Assembly: GCA_027919835.1 (NCBI GenBank)
Contig: JANVFP010000004.1
Span: forward strand, 1,302,001 to 1,366,000
Origin: Lentinula raphanica
Taxonomy: Eukaryota; Basidiomycota; Agaricomycetes; Agaricales; Omphalotaceae
Reading direction: 5' to 3'
Length of the DNA stretch: 64,000 bases
Part shown: positions 15,495-26,097 of the stretch, piece by piece
How positions within the stretch are numbered: the stretch's first letter is position 1
Layout: the number at the start of each line of letters is the position of its first letter
Notes under the pieces: model-generated
What the model was told of the DNA's origin: nothing
Databases searched by the model: none
What the model saw: only the letters and a program-made list of their open reading frames with translations
Position numbers and translations under genes: made by a program

Positions 15495-16933
15495 CTACCA
15501 CCCTAGCTGTTCCATCGTCCAGCCCCAAACCAAGCCATTCTGGTCCGGTTTGTTGCAAATGCGCTCCCCGTGATCAAGAGCATCGATCTGTTCAACGTCT
15601 TCTTTGCTCAGAACAGGCAGCTAACGTGCATGAGCTTCAGTGTTGGTTGTTATTGACTATGGACTTCGATCGACACTCACATTGAGGTTTTCCCGTTGTC
15701 GTTCTTCATTGGCGCTCTTGGGGACAATCACTGTCTCTTTGAAGAGATGCCAAGCGAGAATGACTTGATTAGGTGTTGCTTCCAATTTCTTCGCGATGTT
15801 CTGGATGACCGGGTCGCTTCTCACTTTGCTATAACCTGTCATCAAATCATCACGCATAGGCAAAAAAAACAAGAGGTAATATACATACCACTCGGGGTAT
15901 ATGCCTCGATGATTATGCCCTTGTCTTTGCAATACTGCTTTAGTTCGTTCTGTGCGAGATAAGGATGCAATCTGAATTAAAAAAGTTCAAATTTCAGAAC
16001 ATCACAGTAGAACGAATAATCTCACTCGACTTGATTGACAGCTGGTACAATTTTGGCCGACTTGAGTAGTATTTCTAGACTATAATTTGGACCACGATCA
16101 ATATCGAAAGTCGATCTTCCACGGAGTTTTCGACTGACTTCTTGATGGAAAAGTTACTAACACCAATCGCTTTTGCTTTTTTCCCTTCAAATATTTTTTC
16201 CATCTGAGCCCAAACCTCCACAAAAGTTATACTCGAAGCGAGTTTGAGCGTTCCGTCAGCGTCCTCGGAAGCGATACATTGGGGCCAATGAACTAGATAC
16301 TGTGGACTCGTCAGGAATAGTATATAAAACTCGCGCGTAATAAACGAAACGCTGAGGTTACCGATATCTTACCAAGTCGATATAGTCGACACCAAGATTG
16401 GTGAGACTTTCATTGAACGAGTCTTGCACACGGCTATGATCAGTGTAGCTGAACAGGAGCAAGTATGCATGTGAGCAACGAAAGAAAGTCTCTCGAATGA
16501 GGTATCATAAACTGAATCCACGCACGGAAGCTTCGTCGTGATGAACACATCCTCTCGCTTCAACCCAGATTCCTTGATAGCGAGCCCAACTGATTTCTCA
16601 GTTCCTTTACAATTATTTGAACGTCGATGTCACAGAAGCTAGTCACCAAGCCTTACCATAGCCCAAAGCAGTATCAATGTGTCGATAACCTGCCTATAGC
16701 ATAGTAGAACCAATAGACCTTTCGAAGAATTGGTAAACTCACTTTCAAAGCAGTCAGAGTCCAATCCCTGACTTCTGCTCTTGCATTCCCTGTAGGAGGA
16801 GCCCACGATCCATTGGCTGATGATAGAGCAATCAGTACAAAGCCTATCGGATGACTTGAATCCTGTTCTCACCAATGACTGGCATCTCAATACCAGACGA
16901 AAGCAGAACTTTATCCTTTACAGTGAAAGGCAT
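15495..16933 (-). CDS. Aldo-keto reductase, NAD(P)H-dependent
   Basis: Soluble (beta/alpha)8 oxidoreductase reducing aldehydes or ketones. After splicing, the N-terminus MPFTVKDKVLLSSGIEMPVIG is followed by ANGSWAPPTGNA. The catalytic tetrad is visible as D and Y in GYRHIDTALGYGTEKSVG, K in DVFITTKLP and H in LYLVHWPQ. Cofactor-loop elements are KAKAIGVSNFS, PAVNQVELHPYLAQNEL and VIVPKSANEERQREN. The C-terminus, WGWTMEQLGW, ends with TAG at 15495-15497. Seven or so introns of about 50 nt break the frame. The substrate cannot be told; fungal members range from glycerol/xylose dehydrogenases to 2-methylbutyraldehyde reductases. The start is the ATG at 16933-16931, which gives the normal short strand before the first beta strand. 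Confidence 0.88.
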
Positions 16934-17764
16934 TGCTGATGACTCTTCGTATATGGGGTTGATATGATATGACAGTGGAGAGAGAGAGGGCTTTATAAGA
17001 GATTCGCCAACAGAGGCCGGTGCTAAGTTTGTGCATCATACTTGCATCACATGCCACCAGTACTGGCCGGAGACTCGATATGATATGTACAAGAAAAGAT
17101 TTCATGGGAAGCGTGCCAGGGCAAACCAAGATTTCGGGAGGATGCTTCGGATCAGACGATTCACTGCTGAGCTTTGCCTGGATAGTGATGAACAGCAAAA
17201 GGATTATGCGTGTTCATCTGCCACTGGGCTTGCCAGCCCTGTGCAGGCTGAGGACGACTCAGAAGTCTTTATACTGATTCGAGGATAGAAGAGCATGATG
17301 CGGTTTTCGATCTTCACGCGCACGGTCGAACGCGACGATGAGAGTTGTTGGCAACGAGGTCAGATTAGGGCGCCTATAGTACTACAGTGACGCGAAACCG
17401 GCAAGCGCCCACTCCTCGCCATCTCAAGCCTAGTCAAAATGCCATCATCTCGATTCTGAATAATCTGCTGCATGTACTACTTCAATCTCGAGAAACATTC
17501 AGGTGTCGGTACAAGACCGTGAAACCAGTAGTAAGAGGAATACTCCAGACAGAAGTTGCGGGTAAGCACATTGAAGTTGGCGCATAACAAGACATCTAGT
17601 AGTACAATTTCTTTCAGTCAACACAGTCCTGGCGTAAGCTATACACGACATCGGGCCTAGTATGCACAAATTATCTGTTAGTACATAAAATTCATTGGAA
17701 ATGAGAATTAACAAGAGGACAATGGTCTGATTGGTCAGGTATCAAGCGTGAAACTGACATCATT
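16934..17764. other. Intergenic stretch between AKR and the HNH cluster
   Basis: About 830 bp with only short open frames. An 85-codon plus-strand frame at 17,031-17,288 has no homology I recognise and no gene-like start context. This is likely the AKR promoter and the 3' flank of the first HNH gene. Confidence 0.5.
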
Positions 17765-18912
17765 TCAACTGGATGCAATCCATTGAGCAACAGCATCCAT
17801 CCGTTCAGCTTCTAGTTGCGCCTCGGCATAGGCCATTCGTCCACGATCGAAGATAGCTGACGGCCAGTCCGCTTCACTATCGGTACCTTCATCCTCCGAA
17901 TCTCCCTTCATTGGAACCGACTTTTCGTACAAAGCTATGTGCGCTATGTTCTGATAGTCAGTGGTACTGAATTTACGGATGACACATTGTAGATAGTGCC
18001 ATCGAAAGAGACCAGGAGGAGGATTGATGGGAGAAGCTGGGTTTGGCGTTTTAATCACTTTCCCGTGAAGGTCTTCCCAACCTCCGTGTTCTGCGAGGAC
18101 GTCCGAGTAGGTGGTACCGAATGTACCAACTGTCTCCTTATAGAAGTTATGTACCGCGTAACTTTCCTAGTAATCAAGAGTCAAGGCTCATGAGTTTGAC
18201 GTATTTCATAGCTCATCTAAGTAACGAAACTTACATTCCCAATGTATCTGAACCCAATCCAATAGTCATCAAACCAATATTCCATGTTCAAGTCCAGCAG
18301 AATACCAAATTCAGGGTACAGAGCGGTCATTCCAGCAGGTGCAGGTCTGTCAGTGAAACTTTCGTATATCAAGCGAGTCTGGGCATCACCCGTCCGCTTT
18401 GGTACAATATGACCAGTAGTAATTGGTACAGTGGCGGTTGTTATCCAGCATCGACCTTCCCGTTCTCGGAGGGCTTCAAGCATGTTCTTGGCATCGCTCC
18501 AAGACTGTGACCTCGATTTGCCCTCACGATTACTTTTTTTCGTGAGATGAATGATAACAGAAGTTCGGTATTCATATGTCGATGGAGTCAAGGGATCTGT
18601 GGGGCCGACAGGATGGTCCTGACCATCGCTACTGTATACCCATAGAGAACCTCGTTTGAAACGAGGATCACAAAGGTCATGAGCGATGTCGATAAGCCAC
18701 TGAGTGTTTTCGTTGCCAGAAAGTTTGAGGAAGTCGGTGAGTTCACCTTCTAAAAGATAGGTATACTCATTCTGCAGGAGGGGGTCTGGCGGTGGGGTGA
18801 TAGTGTGAGGTTTGACAACCTGGATGCCATCGGCCTCAATGCTGGTTGATTCTTTGGGATTCAGACCTATATTTGCGGTAAGAATACGCAGAGTAAGTTT
18901 CGAAGAGGCCAT
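17765..18912 (-). CDS. HNH-nuclease-like protein, paralogue 1
   Basis: Two exons: 18,912 down to about 18,239, an intron of about 80 nt starting gtaagt, then to TGA at 17,765-17,767. The N-terminal half has SKLTLRILTANIG and NENTQWLIDIAHDLCDPRFK. The HNH-type core is RCWIT...TTGHIVPKRTGDAQ..IYESFT, then YPEFGILLDLNMEYWFDDYWIGF. Exon 2 carries the family signature TPNPASPINPPPGLFRWHYL followed by an acidic SEDEGTDSEADWP patch and an alpha-helical C-terminus. This resembles fungal proteins carrying the HNH_2 domain (established family); the biological role is unknown. The position expected to be the last HNH histidine is Tyr here (EYWFD). The start ATG 18,912 matches the start of paralogue 2. 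Confidence 0.82.
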
Positions 18913-19528
18913 CGTGATGGTGGTAAAGTTCGAAGGTTGCAATTCCTGAGTGGGCCCACGTTGGGCCCACGACAGGCCTACTGCGCCGAAACTCCGTCAC
19001 CATTCTTCCTCTACTGACAATATGGGCCGATAAGCAGCAGATTGGTCGATTCTGAACACCGTGTCTGATAGTGATGGTAATCATTTGCGTGAAAGGCTTG
19101 CCAAGGTTGGAAATGTGGGTCGTTCAACGAGTCATCTTCTGGTCTGGTTATGGAATTTCGGGCACCGCGGACATCTTCATATATTTCAGGTATATTAGGT
19201 TATATTCAAAGCTGGTAGGCGAATATCTTGGGCGCTGTGGGTCACAGGTGTTGAGAGTGAACGACTCACGATGACTCCGACAGATATAGAACAGGTTAAA
19301 GCTTTCCTCGTGGCAGCTTCTCACGCGCATGGCAGGAAGTTGAAGTTGAAGTTTGAACCTTCGATTGACCTCCCACTCCCGCATGTACAAGCATCTAAAT
19401 CTTGTCATCTAGGGTATGAAATGGATATGGACAATGATTGCATTGGGAGCATGGTAGATTGACCTCAATAGTATGTAATGTTTTCAGCTGCGACAAGTTG
19501 TCAAAACCATCCATTTGTTTCAAAATGA
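18913..19528. repeat. Duplicated upstream region of HNH paralogue 1
   Basis: 19,080-19,290 resembles 20,790-20,970 in the same order: a gcttgccaaggt-like word, tttcgggcaccgc / tttcgggcatcgc, ggcgctgtgggtc and gttgaga..gattcactcac words. The tandem HNH duplication therefore copied promoter-flank DNA together with the gene. No other gene is seen. Confidence 0.55.
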
Positions 19529-20663
19529 TCACGCAGATGCAATCCATCGAGCAACAGCATCCATCCTTTCTGCTTCCAGTTGCGCTTGGGCATAGGCAAA
19601 TCGTCCACGATCAAAGATAGCTGATGGCCAGTCTGCTTCACTATCAGTGGCTTCATCATCCGAATCTCCCTTCATTAGGACCGACTTTTCATACATTGCT
19701 ATGTTTTCAATGTTCTGATAGTCAGTGGTACTGAATTTACGAATGACACCTTGTAGATAATGCCATCGAAAGAGGCCAGGAGGAGGGTTGATGGGAGAAG
19801 CTGGGTTTGGGGGAGTGATTGCTTGGCCGTGAAGGTCTTTCCAACCTGATGCAACGCGGTCTGACCAGGTGCGGCCATGTTTACTAATTCTCTCTTCAGT
19901 GAAGTTGTGTACCATGTAGCCATTCTGGTTATCAAGATTCATGAGTTTCATAGAATCCAGATTCCAAAGCTTAGTGTAGTAAGGAGCTTACATTCCCATT
20001 GAGTCTGAATCCAATCCAATAATCATCAAACCAGTATTCCATGTTCAAGTCCAGGAGAATACCGAATTCAGGGTGGAGAGCAGTCATTCCAGCGGGTGCA
20101 GAGTCGCCAGTGAATTCTTCGTATATCAATCGAGCCTCGGAATCACCTGTCCGCTTTGGCAAAATGTGCCCAGCGGCAAGCGGCTTACTGCGTTTTGTTA
20201 TCCAGCATCGATCTTCTCGTCCTCGAAGGGCCTCAAGCATGGTCTCGGCATTGACCCAAGACTTTGTCCTCGATTTTCCCTCACGGGCACTCTTCTTCGT
20301 GATATGAACAACCACAGAGGTCCGGTATTCATATATGGATGGAGTCAAAGGATCACTAGGGTTGACAGGTTGGTTCTGGCCATTGCTGCTGCATACACAT
20401 AGAGAACCCCGTTTAAAACGAGGATCACAGAGATCATGAGCAATATCAATCAACCACTGGGCATTTTCATGGCCAGAATACTTCAGAAAATCTGTGAGTT
20501 TGCCTTCCAGAAGACAAGTGTACTCGTTCTGAAGATGGGGGATTGGTGGAGTGACAGTGTAGGCTTGGATGACGTCATCATCGGTCTCGATGCTGGCTGG
20601 TTGTTTGGAGTATGTACCTATGTTTCCAGTAAGAATACGCAGGGAAAGTTTCGTAGAAGCCAT
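19529..20663 (-). CDS. HNH-nuclease-like protein, paralogue 2
   Basis: Exon 1 runs from ATG 20,663 (MASTKLSLRILTGNIG) through RCWITKRSKPLAAGHILPKR, DSEARLIYEEFT and HPEFGILLDLNMEYWFDDY. An intron starting gtaagctcctt and ending aaccag follows, then exon 2 NGYMVHNFTEERISKHGRTW, TPPNPASPINPPPGLFRWHY, the acidic SDDEATDSEADWP stretch and AQLEAERMDAVARWIASA with TGA at 19,529-19,531. Gene structure, intron phase and length match paralogues 1 and 3, so it is a recent tandem copy and looks intact. The conserved His of GHILPKR is kept, but the terminal HNH His is again Tyr. Nuclear nuclease or DNA-binding derivative are both possible; the function is not known. Confidence 0.83.
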
Positions 20664-21294
20664 GGTGGCAAAGTTTGAAGCTCGAACTTCCTGGGTGGGT
20701 GAGCTGCCCGCAACATGCCCACTAGCGGCACTGTGACGGCCCCGCGGATGGTTTGAGATTCAAATCTTACTTACTGAATTTTTGAGAGCCATTCACATTT
20801 TGAAAGACTTGCCGAGGTGGGTCATTCCAGTCAACATCATCCTAAAGTTATTGATTTTCGGGCATCGCAGCCATGTTCATTATACCTTTTGAGGTATAGC
20901 AGGGTGTATTCAAAACTGGCGGGCGCTGTGGGTCGCAGGGGTTGAGAAAGATTCACTCACACAGTGATCCCAGCAGATAATCCCTTATATAGATAAGTCA
21001 AACAGGAACTCCGAACTGGAAGGTCGAGTCAGAGTCGCAGCCTTAAGTTCTCATGCAAACTTACTGTACAGCTTGTAGGAGGCTTGTACTACTTCCTCAG
21101 TATGCTCCCCTGGAGCTTGCCATCCTCATGCAAGCCAACCTCTCATGAGTCAATTGGTACTCGACGGGCTGACAGCATCATCAATTCCAGCAGATACAAT
21201 CCAGAAGCTACAACCTAAAATAAAACAGTAGAACATGTCACTACTACTACTAGTCACTAGAATACTATGGAGGATGAGTAGCAGACACATTCTT
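20664..21294. repeat. Duplicated upstream region of HNH paralogue 2
   Basis: 631 bp without a gene. 20,790-20,970 is the diverged counterpart of 19,080-19,290. The remainder (21,000-21,290), with a ctactactac run, shows nothing recognisable. Confidence 0.5.
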
Positions 21295-22431
21295 TCATGC
21301 AGATGCAATCCATTGAGCAACAGCATCCATCCTTTCCGCTTCTAGTTGTGCTTGGGCATAGGCAAATCGTCCACGATCAAAGATAGCTGATGGCCAGTCC
21401 GCTTCACTATCAGTACCTTCATCATCCGAATCTCCCTTCATTGGAACCGACTTTTCATGCATTGCTATGTGTTCAATGTTCTGATAGTCAGTGGTACTGA
21501 ATTTACGAATGACACCTTGTAGATAATGCCATCGAAAGAGACCAGGAGGAGGGTTGATGGTAGAAGCTGGGTTTGGGGGAGTAATTGCTTGGCCATGAAG
21601 ATCTTTCCAACCTGGTGCAAGGCGGTTTGACCAGGTGTAGCCATGGTTACTAATCCTCTCTTCAGTGAAGTTGTGTACAATATAGCCATTCTAGTTATCA
21701 AGATTTATGAGTTTCATAGCATCCACAGCTTAGCATAAGGAGCTTACATTCCCATTGAGTCTAAATCCAATCCAATATTCATCAAACCAGTATTCCATGT
21801 TCAAGTCCAGGAGAATACCGAATTCAGGGTGGAGAGCAGTCATTCCAGCGGGTGCAGAGTTGCCAGTGAATTCTTCATATATCAATCGAGCCTCGGCATC
21901 ACCCGTCCGCTTTGGCAAAATATGGCCTGCGGCAAGCGGCTCACCACATTTTGTTATCCAGCATCGATCTTCTCGTCTTCGAAGGGCTTCAAGCATGGTC
22001 TCGGCATCGCCCCAAGACTTCGACCTCGATTTTCCCTCACGGGTACTTTTTTTCGTGATACGAACAACCGCAGAGGTCCGGTATTCATATGTGGATGGAG
22101 TCAAAGGATCGCTAGGGTTGACAGGTTGGTTCTGGCCATCGCTGCTGCATACCCATAAAGAACCCCGTTTAAAACGAGGATCACAGATATCATGAGCAAT
22201 GTCGATAAGCCACTGGGCGTTTTCGTGGCCAGATAGATTGAGGAAGTCCGTGAAATCACCTTCCAAAAGACTGGTGTACTCATTCTGTGGAAGCGGATTC
22301 AGAAGCGGTGGTGTGACAGTATAAGCTTCGACGGCGGCATCATTGGCCTCGACACTGGCTGGCCATTGAGGATACAGGCCTATGTTTGCGGTAAGTATCC
22401 GCAGATAAAGTTTCATAGAGGTAGAGGTCAT
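21295..22431 (-). CDS. HNH-nuclease-like protein, paralogue 3
   Basis: The reading frame is open from 22,506, but the ATG at 22,431 (MTSTSMKLYLRILTANIG) aligns best with the starts of paralogues 1 and 2. Exon 1 carries NENAQ-type WLIDIAHDICDPRFK, the HNH core RCWITKCGEPLAAGHILPKR and HPEFGILLDLNMEYWFDEYW. After an intron (gtaagctcc...aactag) exon 2 reads NGYIVHNFTEERISNHGYTW, TPPNPASTINPPPGLFRWHY, SDDEGTDSEADWP and ends IASA with TGA at 21,295-21,297. It is very close to paralogue 2, which implies a recent duplication. Intact. Same His-to-Tyr change as paralogues 1 and 2. Confidence 0.82.
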
Positions 22432-22815
22432 TGAAGGGAAGCCAAAATCACCAGTTGCAAGTTGGGGTTGAACGTTGAACTTGCGAAGTGGGCCATTGCT
22501 CTGCATGGCATGTACGAGTCCGAAAGAATGTATAGATCAAGACAAATATCTCTTATCTCTCCAGGGATATCCACATTTATTTGCGGACTTTGGCCAACGC
22601 TTGGAGGGCATATATAAACTCTCGTGGATCTACAGTACGCAATGACCAAGTATCACATTAACTACCATATCGAGGCTTGATATTCGGGCAACAAAGATCA
22701 TGTTTCGTGGTCACCTCATGAACGTCTTGTGCAATCTCAATGTTTGGACCGCATACTCATTGTGCGCATAGTAGGGACTGCAGGTTATCATCACATCAGG
22801 CAAAGGGGATCGTCG
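22432..22815. other. Spacer between HNH paralogue 3 and ATPase fragment
   Basis: 384 bp. It includes the alternative 25-codon N-terminal extension of paralogue 3 (to 22,506). No other gene is seen. Confidence 0.5.
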
Positions 22816-24895
22816 TTATACGGCCTCACACTTACACATCATGAGCCCTTTTATATCCTTCACCCTGGAGTTTTGAATACTCTTCCTCAACAATACCACA
22901 CAGATCGACGTCCAAACAAGGAGCAGACAACCAAAAGCGGCAGGGATAAGCCAATAGAGAGGCGACAGATGGAAGGAACCACCGAAAACGACGTGCAAAG
23001 GCGGAGTGTATACGATGAACATGCCCAGGCATGCTCCCCTAGAGCATTGAGTTTAGTATGAACTCTCGTTACGAATGCAGATCTCGATAGTCCGTACCCA
23101 AAGATGCCTGCAAAATTCCAAAGATTGCCCAGGATGCGCCTTCCGAATGGATAAGAGAATTTTGCTTTGACTGCGAAGACCTAGGACACAATGGAATTGA
23201 GATGGCTGTGATATGATTATACGAAGGAAAGGCTTGCATTGAAGCATTGTATAATGAAGATCGACAGGTATACTAGAGAAGAATAAGTTGGCATATTCAA
23301 AAGCATACAGAAGCATCTTCTCACCAATAGATTGTGCTTGCCCTAAAGCATCGATCTGCTGAGTGTCGTCGATTGACTGTCCTCGGTAATTTATGAACGC
23401 TGGAGCGCCTTTAGTGAAATATGGATTTGTGAGTCCGGTGCTTTGTTGAGCTCTTCGCAAGTCGCTAGGAGAGAAACCGTTCTTGAAGAACACAACAAAG
23501 TACGCTACCAGTCTTTTCATCCTGTCTTAGTTCGCTGCCCCGAACAGCATCAAAAACGAATCACTCACGCGCCGAGTGTTTCGATTAACCCAGCTTCTAG
23601 ATACGAATAACTCAGGAGCTTAAGATCAACCAAACTTTCATTCTCTGTGGGTTCCATGACATCCTCCCAGTATTCTCGTTTGAAAGGTCTCGTGAGTTTC
23701 ACAATGACCTTGGAAAGTTTGCTGACTGGAATGATGTTCTGGTTTTCATAGTCTCGACGAAGAGTTCTTGTGCGTCGAAGCGCTCGTCGTTTGAGCGAGG
23801 CGATGGTCCGGTCGTTAACTGAGAAAGACTATTTGAACAAAGTCAACATTCCAGAAGCAGTCAAAGAACACAGACCCAGTGGTTTATGAGGCGTCATATG
23901 CATCAAACCATCTACAGTTTCTGGTTTATCCCAAGCAGACGACAACTGAAAGCCAATTTAGACAAACACAAAATGCCGAACTAGATAAGCTTACAGCAAC
24001 AAATAACTCGAAACCAAGATCTAGATCAGACTCCTTCCCATCCACTCTTGCAGGCAAAAAAAATTTGAAAGAAAGAGAAGACTGGGATAACTCCCTATAT
24101 AGTATATCGTATATCTTATCATTATCTATATCTTATCTTATGCAAATTTTTTTTAGCCTGCAAGAGCGACTGGCATAATATGTCTAAGCGCCCGATGGCA
24201 TTGTTTGGTTTTAATTTTAGCGCCATTATTTCCCTGACTCAATAATCCTCCACTCGCCACAATGTAGTAAAGGAGTAGTATTGGATGTGATTCATGTAAA
24301 TAGAAGTAGGCTACCTACCTTGTTTCCAATACTAATGGACATTGATGAAATGGGCGCTACAAAATTTGAATGCTGGGACCAAACAATGCCATCGGGCGCT
24401 TAGACATATTATGCCAGTCGCTCTTGCAGGCTAAAAAAAATTTGCATCCACGTGATATAAGATAAGATATAGATAATGATAAGATATACGATATACTATA
24501 TAGGGAGTTATCCCAGTCTTCTCTTTCTTTCAAATTTTTTTTGCCTGCAAGAGTGGATGGGAAGGAGTCTGGATCTAGATATCATCGCTCAAGTCAAAAC
24601 AACGCATGAACCATGTCCTTGAAAGGACTCACCAATAACCAGGATCAAAATTGCTGACAAAGGAAGAGGGATAGGAATGATGACATCTAGGAGGATTATG
24701 TTCAATTCCTGAACCACAGCATACTGTGATTGAAGACCCACAGAGCAGTTGGGGAATGACCTCGGGTGTACTATGTGAAATAGTATACCTAGATATGGTG
24801 ACATTGAGTATCGAGCTGCCCTGAAGCGCGATGAACTACACCGACTGGATTGAACGCTTCAGATTGACAAATATCTGTCTTCCTTCAGCTACGCC
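22816..24895 (-). pseudogene. 5'-truncated P-type ATPase (Na/K-ATPase-like, IIC)
   Basis: Only the C-terminal membrane part of an ion-pumping P-type ATPase is present. In minus-strand order: GVAEGRQIFVNLKRSIQ (about 24,890), YTISHSTPEVIPQLL, IIPIPLPLSAILILVI (TM5-6), DLGFELFVA, SSAWDKPETVDGLMHMTPHK, the basic loop SLKRRALRRTRTLRRD, SLVDLKLLSYSYLEAGLIE, YFVVFFKNGFSPSDLRRAQ, QQIDALGQAQSI, VFAVKAKFSYPFGRR and the end VYTPPLHVVFGGS...FHLSPLYWLIPAAFG, with TAA at 22,816. Splice sites join in frame, so the fragment is little decayed. The catalytic DKTGT domain and TM1-4 are missing, and 24,900-25,400 shows no trace of them. An active pump is impossible. The remains suggest a recent deletion or a partial duplication. 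Confidence 0.78.
24018..24586. mobile_element. 570-bp inverted-repeat (MITE-like) element inside an intron
   Basis: Two long arms, 24,018-24,226 and 24,350-24,586, are near-perfect reverse complements around a 123-nt spacer. The edges read gatctagatc / gatctagatatc. Inside each arm is a shorter terminal-inverted-repeat unit (24,045-24,166 and 24,421-24,553) beginning CTCTTGCAGGC and ending with its reverse complement. The centre is AT-rich tatctta words. The element lies wholly inside the ATPase intron, donor GTGAGT at 24,632 and acceptor at 24,021, which yields an in-frame I-D-L-G-F junction. A third copy of the unit is at 38,789-38,996. Confidence 0.8.
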
Positions 24896-26097
24896 ATCGG
24901 ATGACGGAGTAAAGCGTCGGGATAGAATAGAAAAGGAACGAAAAGAATGGCAGTGTGACAAGTGACAGAAAAAGGAAGCAAGCAATGGTCACAATGGTAG
25001 AACAATGAAATCGTTAATTTTGTGACTTTTGCCCATATACGGTAAACAGAATTTCCTTTTTCGATGCAGGAAACCATCCATAGAGACGATTCCTCTTTAC
25101 ATTCGGACTCGTAACGTTGAAACTTGAAACGTTTTTACTACGTCCCCACGGTTATATGTATTCGGCATGACTGCCATGCCGTTCAACACACTTTCCTTCC
25201 CTCCTTCTTCAGTTCAAAATCATCGTATATCCCACCAAATACCAGCGCGCGAACTAAGAAATCTACAGGACACAACGATCACATTTGGCGTAGTTGTCTG
25301 CTCGCATATCTCACATAGCTTCATCGGACATACATAGTAAGGCTCTGGGGCGAACACTATCATAAGACGTTCACCACGCAACGGGTCAGTAGAAGTCAAA
25401 GAGCTAGCGAGGGTCTTGCAGGTCATTCACTGACTCTTCGATAGATTCATGAATCATGATGGAAGGTCTGTGGGCGCTGTGGGCGACCAAGGTACTAAAA
25501 GTTACATCTCATGACACTGGATTCAACATTTGAAGACGGTACATTCTCATTCCTCAAACTGGAACAGGCTGTCGTCCAAAAATCTACAGCATAGAGTCCC
25601 AATATAAGGTTTTCCGATTGGTTTCAGGCGTTGCGGGTAATGCATGGATATTCGATTACTACTATGTTTTCTCAGCCCCTCTAGGCTGCCCTACAGTGAT
25701 ACGCAACATGCGGGTCAAGCATGGGTCTCAACAGAGTCTTCTGAGTCAGATCTCAGAATTTCTAAAGCCAGATGCTGTTGAAGATCGTTGGTTGAAGATG
25801 GGCGCTGTGGGCGAGTGTTCTACGGACTAGTACAGTCATCTCCGGAGCAACATGTGGATAGTGGTACCGCAAGGGCACCCAATCTCAGGTTAACTACTTT
25901 GGGCAGGCTCTACAACAACTCAGTGAATCAAAGATTTAGCAAAATGACTCTTCTGTGGGTTTTCACAGAATCTCAAGGCTTCTGGGTCGGGACATAGTAA
26001 AACCAGTAATTTGTTGTGAGTCGGAACCGTGATACATGAAAAGGTATAAATTCTGTGTAAAGCTACTAAACACTCTTAGAACAGACTCGTACTCAGC
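24896..26097. other. Gene-free stretch upstream of HNH paralogue 4
   Basis: No coding frame above 70 codons looks real. gtgggcgctgtgggcga words (25,475; 25,805) echo the ggcgctgtgggtc word upstream of HNH paralogues 1 and 2. A short AT-rich leader (aaggtataaattctgtg near 26,040) could hold the TATA of paralogue 4. Confidence 0.45.

Noticed and set aside
17031..17288. Plus-strand frame starting MHHTCITCHQYW
   Set aside because: Two CxxC-like words only, no zinc-finger spacing and no homologous splicing; treated as chance.
24018..24586. Inverted repeat as an assembly fold-back
   Set aside because: The arms differ at several positions (for example an extra cacgtgga insertion in one arm), and a third diverged copy exists at 38.8 kb. 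A true repeat is more likely.
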